Positions 1 to 5,183 of a DNA stretch of 5,302 nt are shown in pieces (the first letter of the stretch is position 1; each line of letters starts with the position of its first letter). This DNA is from Acidimicrobiaceae bacterium (lineage in GTDB: Bacteria > Actinomycetota > Acidimicrobiia > Acidimicrobiales > Acidimicrobiaceae), in contig JABEUP010000141.1 of assembly GCA_013044365.1 (NCBI GenBank), forward strand, positions 1 to 5,302. The letters run 5' to 3'. The notes beneath the pieces were generated by a model. That model was not told the origin of the DNA and did no database searches. It saw nothing but the letters and a program-made list of their open reading frames with translations. The translations under genes and the position numbers were made by a program.

Positions 1-473
1 CCGGCCCGGGCCATTTCAATGTCGCTAGCTGGAAATACTTCCAAGTCATTAATTTTCACAGGAGAGATTAAGCCTTCATTTACAAGTGACTGCAGCAGCG
101 GTTTTGGAATTGAGGTCTTCAGGGACAGTTCATCGAGCGACATATATTCAGCAGGTTGGTGGTCCTGAATGGGTTTTGAGAGCGCATCAAATAGAGCTCG
201 GTCGGCTGCTTCGACATCCTTGCTGAATATACGCCGGATCGTGTTTAAACTTAGGCCGGACCGCTGGAGTTCTCTAATTTCTGTGAGACGTTGCAGGTGC
301 GAGTTTTCATAAACCGCCTGACGTCCCGCACGAGACGGCGGGTCCAGCAGGCCGCGTGTCTGATAGAACCGGATCGTGTCTATTGAAATCTTGGCAATTG
401 ATGCCAAATCCTCTATCTTGAATGGCCCCTGGGGTTCAGTATCGGATTGGTGTTCTCGTTTAACCTGGCTCAT
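1..473 (-). CDS. MerR-family transcriptional regulator, 3' end outside window
   Basis: This is a DNA-binding transcriptional regulator; 157 codons are visible before the gene leaves the window at position 1. An N-terminal MerR-type winged helix-turn-helix occupies about residues 18-85. It shows IEDLASIAKISIDTIRFYQ (helix-turn-helix), the wing region RGLLDPPSRAGRQAVY, and the helix LQRLTEIRELQRSGLSLNTI. A second helix-turn-helix-like stretch follows at about residues 110-150 (YMSLDELSLKTSIPKPLLQS then LVNEGLI). This N-MerR plus second-HTH layout is known from actinomycete regulators whose inducer is unknown. No cysteine-based metal site is seen in the visible part, so a metal sensor is not supported. 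The ATG at 473 is chosen because AGAGG lies 5 nt upstream (479-483) and a TATAAT box sits further up at 498-503. The promoter lies inside an inverted-repeat array, suggesting autoregulation (inference). The gene lies downstream of the ppk2 cluster on the same strand but has its own promoter. The family call is firm; ligand and targets are unknown. Confidence 0.9.
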   Translation of the reverse strand, partial: MSQVKREHQSDTEPQGPFKIEDLASIAKISIDTIRFYQTRGLLDPPSRAGRQAVYENSHLQRLTEIRELQRSGLSLNTIRRIFSKDVEAADRALFDALSKPIQDHQPAEYMSLDELSLKTSIPKPLLQSLVNEGLISPVKINDLEVFPASDIEMARA

Positions 474-484
474 GGATACCTCTG

Positions 485-520
485 ACTACTCGTATCCATT
501 ATACGAGTAGTTACTCGAAT
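485..520. promoter_or_regulatory. Operator-like array of alternating 9-bp half-sites
   Basis: Three half-sites of ATWCGAGTA alternate in orientation on the plus strand: TACTCGTAT (487-495), ATACGAGTA (501-509) and TACTCGAAT (512-520). The first two form a perfect inverted repeat with 11-bp arms (ACTACTCGTAT at 485-495, ATACGAGTAGT at 501-511) around a 5-bp spacer. The second and third form another dyad around a 2-bp spacer, matching at 8 of 9 positions. The array covers the -10 box of the MerR-type gene and much of its -10/-35 interval, so it is the natural candidate for that regulator's own binding site. Binding is inferred from position, not shown. Confidence 0.7.
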
Positions 521-532
521 AATGTGAGTCAA
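498..532 (-). promoter_or_regulatory. Putative promoter of the merR-type gene, with over-long spacer
   Basis: On the minus strand a perfect TATAAT (503-498) lies 24 nt before the ATG at 473, and TTGACT (532-527) lies upstream. The interval between the two hexamers is 23 bp, longer than the usual 17 and longer than the 19-20 bp typical of MerR-activated promoters. Either the -35 box is not the one used, or DNA distortion by a bound regulator is needed. No better -35 match is seen 17 bp from the -10. The -10 box sits inside the inverted repeat at 485-511. Confidence 0.55.
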
Positions 533-599
533 TACTCCAAAGAAGTCGAGAGCCTCCAATCAACAGGCGGCTTGTAACTTGGACAATAGCAAAACGCCC

Positions 600-621
600 G
601 GCGCCAAATCAGGTTGGCACC
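600..621 (-). terminator. Possible intrinsic terminator after ppk2
   Basis: Read on the minus strand, GGTGCCAA and TTGGCGCC pair as an 8-bp stem with one G-U pair around the 6-nt loop CCTGAT. It starts 29 nt after the ppk2 stop codon. The stem is followed by GGGCG and then only four T (594-591), so the U-tract is short and displaced. It fits a weak terminator separating the four-gene cluster from the merR-type gene. It could instead be a chance hairpin. Confidence 0.4.
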
Positions 622-649
622 TTATTCTGTCTGGGCCGCTCTTCGGATC

Positions 650-1471
650 TTACTTGACGATGATTCCTTCCAGGCCGGAGACTTGAGGGTACTGCGGGTT
701 AATCAGCTCCAGTCGATCCAGTAGCAACTTCATAATCGAATAGTCTCTTGACCAGCGATGGTTTGCGGGAATTACAAACCAGGGAGACTCGTCGGTGCTT
801 GTAGCACTAATGGCTTCAGAGTACGCGTCCTGGTATTGCGTCCAAAGCTTCCTGGTCTTGAGGTCGGTATCCGAGAATTTCCACTGTTTCGCGGGGTCAT
901 CGATGCGCTGCTGGAAGCGCTTCCTCTGTTCGTCTTTTGAAATGTGGAGGAATACTTTCACCACGTCGATCTGGTTGCTGTCCAGATAATCTTCAAAATT
1001 ACGAATTTCCTGAAAGCGGCGTTGGCGCTCTTTGTCGTTGATCAGCTTCATTACATAGGCAGCAACAACGTCCTCGTAGTGGCTTCGGTTGAATATGCCG
1101 ATCTCGCCTTTGGCGGGTAGTGCCTGATTGATCCTCCACAGAAAATCGTGCGATGCCTCTATGGAACTCGGTTGTCTGAAACCGGTGATTCTTACCCCTT
1201 GCGGATTGACGCCTTTGAAAACTCGCCTGATTGTTCCGTCCTTACCCCCTGAATCGAGGGCCTGTAAGACGAGCAAAAGTGATCTTGAGTGTTCTGCCCA
1301 AAGCCTTGCCTGCAGGTCAGATAATTCAGCGTGCATCTTTCCGAGAGGAGTTTGTATATTCTTCTTGTCTTTGCGCCTTAGCCCAGGAGTTGCGGAGGCA
1401 TCTATGGAATCCAAATGAAAAGGTTCGCCTAGTTTAACCCGAAGGTGCTGTTCGGAGTGGGAATAAGCCAT
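650..1471 (-). CDS. ppk2: Polyphosphate kinase 2 family protein, class III-like (polyphosphate:nucleotide phosphotransferase)
   Basis: This cytosolic enzyme transfers phosphate from polyphosphate to nucleotides. The sequence resembles class III PPK2 proteins such as the Meiothermus one, which phosphorylate both AMP and ADP and so regenerate ATP from polyphosphate. With the start at 1471 the protein has 273 aa, normal for the single-domain family. Residues 72-80 are the Walker A loop LDSGGKDGT. VNPQGVRITGF follows at 88-98, the Walker B segment GIFNRSHYED at 125-134, and the basic lid region KRFQQRIDDPAKQWKF at 184-199. The C-terminal WFVIPANHRWSRD (231-243) is also typical. A longer frame opens at 1537, but its extra 22 residues lack family similarity and would overlap the hydratase gene. 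The ATG at 1471 follows the hydratase stop by one base (TAACATG) and has no Shine-Dalgarno motif, so it is probably translated by coupling. Substrate preference (AMP versus ADP) is inferred from similarity only. Confidence 0.94.
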   Translation of the reverse strand: MAYSHSEQHLRVKLGEPFHLDSIDASATPGLRRKDKKNIQTPLGKMHAELSDLQARLWAEHSRSLLLVLQALDSGGKDGTIRRVFKGVNPQGVRITGFRQPSSIEASHDFLWRINQALPAKGEIGIFNRSHYEDVVAAYVMKLINDKERQRRFQEIRNFEDYLDSNQIDVVKVFLHISKDEQRKRFQQRIDDPAKQWKFSDTDLKTRKLWTQYQDAYSEAISATSTDESPWFVIPANHRWSRDYSIMKLLLDRLELINPQYPQVSGLEGIIVK

Positions 1472-1472
1472 G

Positions 1473-1928
1473 TTATTGGTAATATCGGTATAGCAGCTGG
1501 GCCGCGAGCGAGGGCTTTGGAGAGTTTTCGACCTCAATTGTAACTTCTACTGTCAATTGTAATCCTCCTTGAAATTCGTCCAGTTGAGCGATAATGGCGC
1601 CAAGGCGTATGTTTGAGTTCGCCGGTACCGGGCCAGGAAAGCGTATTTTGTTTGCGCCGTAGTTGACGGCTATCCCGGTCTGATTTAGCGAAAGCACTTC
1701 ATGGAGAAGTTTCGGTATAAGTGACAGAACCAAATAGCCGTGAGCAATGGTAGAGCCGTAGGGTCCAGCTGCTGCGGCCTTTGTGTCAACATGTATCCAC
1801 TGGTGATCTCCGGTTGCGTCGGCAAACTGGTTAATCTGTTCTTGGGTGACTTTGAACCAGCCGGAATAGCCTAGGTGTTTTCCTACATGTTCTTTGAGGT
1901 CAGCTATTCCGTTAATCTCTACTGTCAT
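1473..1928 (-). CDS. MaoC-type (R)-specific enoyl-CoA hydratase, Rv0130-like
   Basis: This is a single hot-dog-fold hydratase of 151 aa, the usual length for stand-alone MaoC-like (R)-hydratases. Such enzymes add water to trans-2-enoyl-CoA to give (R)-3-hydroxyacyl-CoA in the cytosol. The hydratase-2 motif is intact: FADATGDHQWIHVD at residues 35-48, followed by GPYGSTIAHGYLVLSL at 55-70. By alignment from memory with M. tuberculosis Rv0130 (catalytic Asp40 and His45), the equivalents here are Asp41 and His46. NYGANKIRFPGPVP (89-102) also matches that group. The frame is open upstream to an ATG at 2042. The start at 1928 is preferred because the family begins there and AAAGGA lies 6 nt upstream (1935-1940). 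The upstream part would also overlap the membrane-protein gene. It could feed a fatty-acid, polyhydroxyalkanoate or cell-envelope lipid route; the neighbours do not decide which. Confidence 0.93.
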   Translation of the reverse strand: MTVEINGIADLKEHVGKHLGYSGWFKVTQEQINQFADATGDHQWIHVDTKAAAAGPYGSTIAHGYLVLSLIPKLLHEVLSLNQTGIAVNYGANKIRFPGPVPANSNIRLGAIIAQLDEFQGGLQLTVEVTIEVENSPKPSLAAQLLYRYYQ

Positions 1929-1934
1929 ACCCGT

Positions 1935-1940
1935 TCCTTT
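1935..1940 (-). promoter_or_regulatory. Ribosome-binding site that decides the hydratase start
   Basis: AAAGGA on the minus strand lies 6 nt before the ATG at 1928 and selects this start over the in-frame ATG at 2042. Confidence 0.75.
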
Positions 1941-1977
1941 AGGCTTAGGCTCAAAGAGCTGTGTGCCGGGATTTGCT

Positions 1978-2343
1978 TTAGTGGAACCAGATCTTTTGGT
2001 GCTCTCGCGATTGCGGGTGGAGCAACAATGCCACCAGGGCAATTTCGAATATTAGTGTCAGCGGACTCGAGAAGATTATCGAGAAAATGCTGATCCTGAA
2101 GGAGACGGCATCGATTAGGAGAATAAGCAGTGGAAATATCGCGCCGACTACTGCAGTGATGTAGCCCCATCTTTTCGAATTCGAAATGCCATATGCGCCC
2201 ACTAGTTCCGCTACCGCCGGCAGGAGGATAAATGGCGCAAAAGCTGAGAAAAGTACGGTAACAACTCCATTCATATAAAGCAGAAGTGTTGCTATCTGGA
2301 GTGTTTGCGGAAGAGATCTGTCAAACCACCTGGGTGAATCCAT
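1978..2343 (-). CDS. Small multi-pass membrane protein of unknown function
   Basis: This 121-aa protein is dominated by hydrophobic segments. Likely membrane helices lie at about residues 15-38 (ending in FSAFAPFILL-type sequence), 60-80 (YITAVVGAIFPLLILLIDAV) and 84-108. An additional hydrophobic or amphipathic stretch around 38-53 makes a fourth helix possible. The N-terminus MDSPRWFDRSLPQTLQIATL is short and polar; the C-terminus (SREHQKIWFH) is charged. No catalytic or metal-binding motif is recognisable. The ATG at 2343 is supported by GAGAGGA (2349-2355) 5 nt upstream. It sits 23 nt after rlmN and 49 nt before the hydratase gene, so it is most likely co-transcribed with both. I have an impression of similar short proteins in other actinomycetes, but no function can be given. 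Confidence 0.8.
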   Translation of the reverse strand: MDSPRWFDRSLPQTLQIATLLLYMNGVVTVLFSAFAPFILLPAVAELVGAYGISNSKRWGYITAVVGAIFPLLILLIDAVSFRISIFSIIFSSPLTLIFEIALVALLLHPQSREHQKIWFH

Positions 2344-2366
2344 TTCGATCCTCTCGTTTTGATTCT

Positions 2367-3458
2367 TTAGTCAAGTAAAGCACCTAAATCTATTTTTGCA
2401 GAATCATCAGCGGAAAACTTCTCACCGGAAATTCTGTCGGCGAGCGTTCCAGCCAACTGTCCGCAGGCAGCGTCGATATTTGTACCCCGGTTGTCTCGAA
2501 TGGATACCGCAATCCCGGCATTATCCAGAATTCCGGCAAAAGTAGTCACCCTATTCATTGGCGAACCTTTGGTCGGCCAGCCCGGGGTTGGATTGAGCGG
2601 TATCAGATTTACATGGGCCTGCAGCGGAATACAAAGTGCAATTAGTTCCCTGACGTCATCGTCAGTGTCGTTAAGCCCGTCGATCATTGCCCACTCGAAC
2701 GAAATCCTACGGTTGGTTGTCTCTGTATACACCTTTAGCGAATCCATCAGTTGTTCGATTGGATAGCGATTGTTTATCGGAACGATCGAAGAGCGCTTTT
2801 GGTTGTTGGCCGCATGCAGAGAAACAGCCAAGTTGACTTGCATATCCAGATTTGAAATGAGCTTTATCCCAGGGATGATGCCAATTGTTGATATGGTGAT
2901 ATGCCTGGCACCGATTCCAATGTTCTCGTTGATACGTTTTAGCGCTCGAAAAAGGTTTCGTGAATTGGCAAGGGGTTCTCCCATTCCCATGAACACGATA
3001 TTAGAGAGTCTCTTTTTGCCACGTGTGGTTCTGGTTCGTGCTATTGCCCAAATGACCTGTTCGAGTATTTCCCCGACGCTGAGGTGGCGAAAGAACCCCT
3101 GTTGGCCGGTTGCGCAGAATGAGCAATTCATTGCGCACCCAGCTTGGGATGAGACGCATACTGTCGATCTGTTCGGATAATGCATTAATACAGTTTCGAT
3201 TACGCGGTGATCGTCCAGTTCAAAGAGTGCTTTTTCGGTGAGGTGCTGATTGTCGGAACTGAGGTGCAATAATTTGAGACCGGATCCGAATTCCGGGGTT
3301 GAGGCCAGTTTTTCCCGCAACGGTTTCGGCAGCGAGGTAAGGGTTTCCGGCCTAATGGCCTGCTCATGTATCGCCTTCCAAATCTGGTTGGACCGGAAGG
3401 ATGGTTGATTGTCCAAGAGTTTTTGCCAATCAGCAATTTCGAGATCGTAAAGTGACAT
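2367..3458 (-). CDS. rlmN: 23S rRNA (adenine-2503-C2)-methyltransferase, dual-specificity RlmN
   Basis: This radical SAM enzyme methylates C2 of A2503 in 23S rRNA at the peptidyl-transferase centre; RlmN of E. coli also modifies A37 of some tRNAs. The protein has 363 aa, the normal length. The iron-sulfur motif CAMNCSFC (Cys108, Cys112, Cys115) is intact. By spacing, Cys101 and Cys332 (in RGTNIDAACGQLAG) correspond to the two mechanistic cysteines of E. coli RlmN (Cys118 and Cys355). The SAM-binding MGMGEP is at 157-162, with VNLAVSLHA at 208-216. The N-terminal helical domain (about 1-60) is the expected accessory RNA-binding part. The intact cysteine set and A2503-type residues favour RlmN over the resistance homologue Cfr. 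It is the first gene of the four-gene minus-strand cluster. No Shine-Dalgarno motif precedes the ATG at 3458, so its mRNA may be leaderless (inference). Confidence 0.96.
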   Translation of the reverse strand: MSLYDLEIADWQKLLDNQPSFRSNQIWKAIHEQAIRPETLTSLPKPLREKLASTPEFGSGLKLLHLSSDNQHLTEKALFELDDHRVIETVLMHYPNRSTVCVSSQAGCAMNCSFCATGQQGFFRHLSVGEILEQVIWAIARTRTTRGKKRLSNIVFMGMGEPLANSRNLFRALKRINENIGIGARHITISTIGIIPGIKLISNLDMQVNLAVSLHAANNQKRSSIVPINNRYPIEQLMDSLKVYTETTNRRISFEWAMIDGLNDTDDDVRELIALCIPLQAHVNLIPLNPTPGWPTKGSPMNRVTTFAGILDNAGIAVSIRDNRGTNIDAACGQLAGTLADRISGEKFSADDSAKIDLGALLD

Positions 3459-3480
3459 GACTAAACTAGTTTAACTATTT
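3459..3480. promoter_or_regulatory. 22-bp divergent start region with a 12-bp palindrome
   Basis: The rlmN and transporter start codons are separated by only 22 bp, with the perfect palindrome TAAACTAGTTTA at 3462-3473. It can supply a -10-like hexamer to both strands. TAAACT on the minus strand (3473-3468) ends 9 nt before the rlmN ATG, and TAGTTT on the plus strand (3467-3472) ends 8 nt before the transporter ATG. Neither start has a Shine-Dalgarno motif. This fits overlapping promoters of two leaderless mRNAs, but the hexamers are weak matches and no clear -35 boxes were found. Confidence 0.35.
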
Positions 3481-4254
3481 ATGACTGGCGAAAGATTTAG
3501 TGTATCCGAATTTATGCATCGTAATTCTAAGGCTAGTCGAGCTGAGGTACATATAGGTGATGTGGGCGTCCGCCATAGGGATATAACCGGCGGCGGTGCA
3601 AGGGCTGCGGTATTTGGTGTCAGCGACGGTTTGGTGTCGAATGTGGCGCTCACTCTCGGTGTGGCTGGAGCGCACCCGTCTGCACCATTCGTTAGAGTGG
3701 CAGGGCTGGCAGGGCTCATTGGTGGGGCGCTGTCCATGGCGTTAGGCGAGTATGTGTCGATGAGAGCCCAGCGTGAACTTTTTGAGAAGGAACTTGCATT
3801 AGAGGCTCATGAAATAAAGACACGGCCGGAGTTCGAAAGAAGAGAGCTAGTCCAGCTCTACAGACGCAAAGGTGTTCCTAAAGAGATAGCTGAGGATTTC
3901 GCCGAGCACATAATGAAGGATCCAGAGTTGGCGCTGGACACCCACGCACGCGAGGAACTCGGGGTTGACCGTACATCATTTGGTTCACCGGTGCAAGCTT
4001 CGCTGGCTTCATTCGGCTCTTTCGCAATCGGAGCCCTGTTACCGCTCCTACCATGGTTTTTCACAACAGGCGATCAAGGGATACTTTTTACAATTATTCT
4101 TGCATCCATCGGTGCCACTTCCGTTGGAGTATTACTTGCTGCGTTTACCGGGAGGTCCCTGCTAAAAACGATATCCAGGCAGTTGATTCTTTCGGGCCTG
4201 GCGGCTGGAGTAACCTATTTGTTGGGTCATTTGGTTGGTCTTCAAGGCGCTTAG
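3481..4254 (+). CDS. VIT1/CCC1-family metal ion transporter (probable Fe2+/Mn2+)
   Basis: This integral membrane protein of 257 aa belongs to the vacuolar-iron-transporter family, whose members move Fe2+ and/or Mn2+ in exchange for protons. In bacteria these sit in the cytoplasmic membrane and probably export excess metal. The family pattern is complete. Helix 1 with FGVSDGLVSN (45-54, including Asp49) is followed by helix 2 with LSMALGEYVSM (84-94, including Met86 and Glu90). A cytoplasmic acidic three-helix region spans about 95-165, with many Glu residues (for example 99, 102, 104, 108, 111, 117 and 119) that in VIT1 form the metal-binding domain. Helices 3 to 5 follow at about 172-193, 202-222 and 235-253. 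Conserved homology begins near HRDITGGG (residue 32). The true start may therefore be Met12 (position 3514) rather than the ATG at 3481; neither has a Shine-Dalgarno motif. Metal specificity cannot be read from the sequence. Confidence 0.93.
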   Translation: MTGERFSVSEFMHRNSKASRAEVHIGDVGVRHRDITGGGARAAVFGVSDGLVSNVALTLGVAGAHPSAPFVRVAGLAGLIGGALSMALGEYVSMRAQRELFEKELALEAHEIKTRPEFERRELVQLYRRKGVPKEIAEDFAEHIMKDPELALDTHAREELGVDRTSFGSPVQASLASFGSFAIGALLPLLPWFFTTGDQGILFTIILASIGATSVGVLLAAFTGRSLLKTISRQLILSGLAAGVTYLLGHLVGLQGA

Positions 4255-5183
4255 CTGCTCTTTTCACTTGAGGTCGCCACGTCAATCACATAGGCGCGAT
4301 CGATATGGTTGATCTTGAATCCCAGATTCTCATACAGCCTGTTGGCGGAGGTGTTACTGGATTCGACATAGAGCATTGCCATTTCAATGCCAATGCTGCT
4401 CATATAGTCGAGGCCGGCAAGACACATTGCTTTGCCAAGGTGGCGTCCTCTCAACTTTGGGTCCACTGCAATTACGTAAATCTCTCCAATTGAAGGTTCG
4501 CTGTCAGAATGAATTTTGGTCCAACAGAACGCCGCTATCGTTCCGTCAATTTCGTGGAGGAGAAATCCGTGCGGGTCAAACCATTCCTGTTCTTCGCGGT
4601 TTTGTAATGTGGCCAAGTCCCAGTCGCCCTGCTCCGGGTGCCAGGAAAAGGCGTCGTTATTCAGTTTGAGCCACTTTTGCTCATCCTGTCCAATTACGAA
4701 GGGTCTAGTTGGTATCGGTTCCATCTGCAGCTCGGGTTCTATTGGGAGGGGTCTGCGCAACTGATACAGTTCGCGTCCTTTGACCAATCCGACTGCTTTA
4801 GTGATCTCGTCAGATTCGTCGGAGGGTTTTGCCACCCAGGTGTGAACGTGTCCTCCGCCCTGTCTTTTGATTTCATCGAGAGCTGATTGAAGCAGTTGTA
4901 TTCCAATCTCTGTATTGGAGCGGACTCTGGGATGGATCACGTATTCAATTGCCCACGAGTTGGTGGTTCCTTTGGAAATCTGGGCATAGGCGATGGCCGA
5001 TTCGGAGTGATGTGACTTGGCTACTAATCCGAGCACTCCTTTGCGTCCCCCTTGCACCAAGTCGATCCAAGCGTGGTCTTCGAGTGCTTTATGTTGGTCT
5101 ACTGCTTCGGCAGCTTTCACCAGTTCAACTATCGCAGAAATGTCTCTTTCCCCAAGCCGGCGGTGGATTTCTACATTTGACAT
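4251..5183 (-). CDS. mshD: Mycothiol synthase (acetyl-CoA:Cys-GlcN-Ins acetyltransferase)
   Basis: MshD performs the last step of mycothiol synthesis, N-acetylating the cysteine of Cys-GlcN-Ins with acetyl-CoA in the cytosol. Mycothiol is the main low-molecular-weight thiol of actinomycetes. The protein has 310 aa, the normal size for this tandem GNAT enzyme. The degenerate N-terminal GNAT half spans about 1-145 and ends in the linker LYQLRRPLP (139-147). The active C-terminal half spans about 160-302. MshD-typical signatures are RPFVIGQDEQKWLKLNNDAF (160-179), HPEQGDW (182-188), EEQEWFDPHGFLL (197-209), FCWTKIH (219-225), GEIYVIAVDP (233-242) and LYVESSNTSANRLYENLGF (271-289). The acetyl-CoA pyrophosphate loop reads RGRHLG at 245-250, with His248 where glycine is usual. 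The ATG at 5183 lacks a Shine-Dalgarno motif; TAAGCT ends 8 nt upstream, compatible with a leaderless mRNA. Its stop overlaps the stop of the convergent transporter gene. Confidence 0.95.
   Translation of the reverse strand: MSNVEIHRRLGERDISAIVELVKAAEAVDQHKALEDHAWIDLVQGGRKGVLGLVAKSHHSESAIAYAQISKGTTNSWAIEYVIHPRVRSNTEIGIQLLQSALDEIKRQGGGHVHTWVAKPSDESDEITKAVGLVKGRELYQLRRPLPIEPELQMEPIPTRPFVIGQDEQKWLKLNNDAFSWHPEQGDWDLATLQNREEQEWFDPHGFLLHEIDGTIAAFCWTKIHSDSEPSIGEIYVIAVDPKLRGRHLGKAMCLAGLDYMSSIGIEMAMLYVESSNTSANRLYENLGFKINHIDRAYVIDVATSSEKSS

Larger units (their letters stand above)
474..649. other. Intergenic region between the merR-type gene and ppk2
   Basis: These 176 nt hold the merR ribosome-binding site (AGAGG, 479-483), the half-site array and promoter (485-532), and the hairpin at 600-621. 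The stretch 541-590 shows no ORF, strong repeat or other motif that I can support. Confidence 0.7.

Noticed and set aside
551..572. Weak inverted repeat AGCC...GGCT in the intergenic region
   Set aside because: The stem is only 4 bp with a long loop and no T-tract; chance is the simpler explanation.
1128..1418. 96-codon plus-strand open frame inside ppk2
   Set aside because: It is antisense to the Walker A region of ppk2 with no recognisable protein features.
1472..1537. N-terminal extension of the PPK2 frame to an ATG at 1537
   Set aside because: The extra 22 residues are low-complexity, overlap the hydratase 3' end and lack family similarity; the ATG at 1471 fits the coupled start.
1929..2042. 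N-terminal extension of the hydratase frame to an ATG at 2042
   Set aside because: It overlaps the membrane-protein gene, and a good ribosome-binding site precedes the ATG at 1928, where family homology begins.
2770..3180. 136-codon plus-strand open frame inside rlmN
   Set aside because: It lies wholly antisense to the strongly conserved rlmN and shows no family motif or ribosome-binding site; it is a shadow frame.
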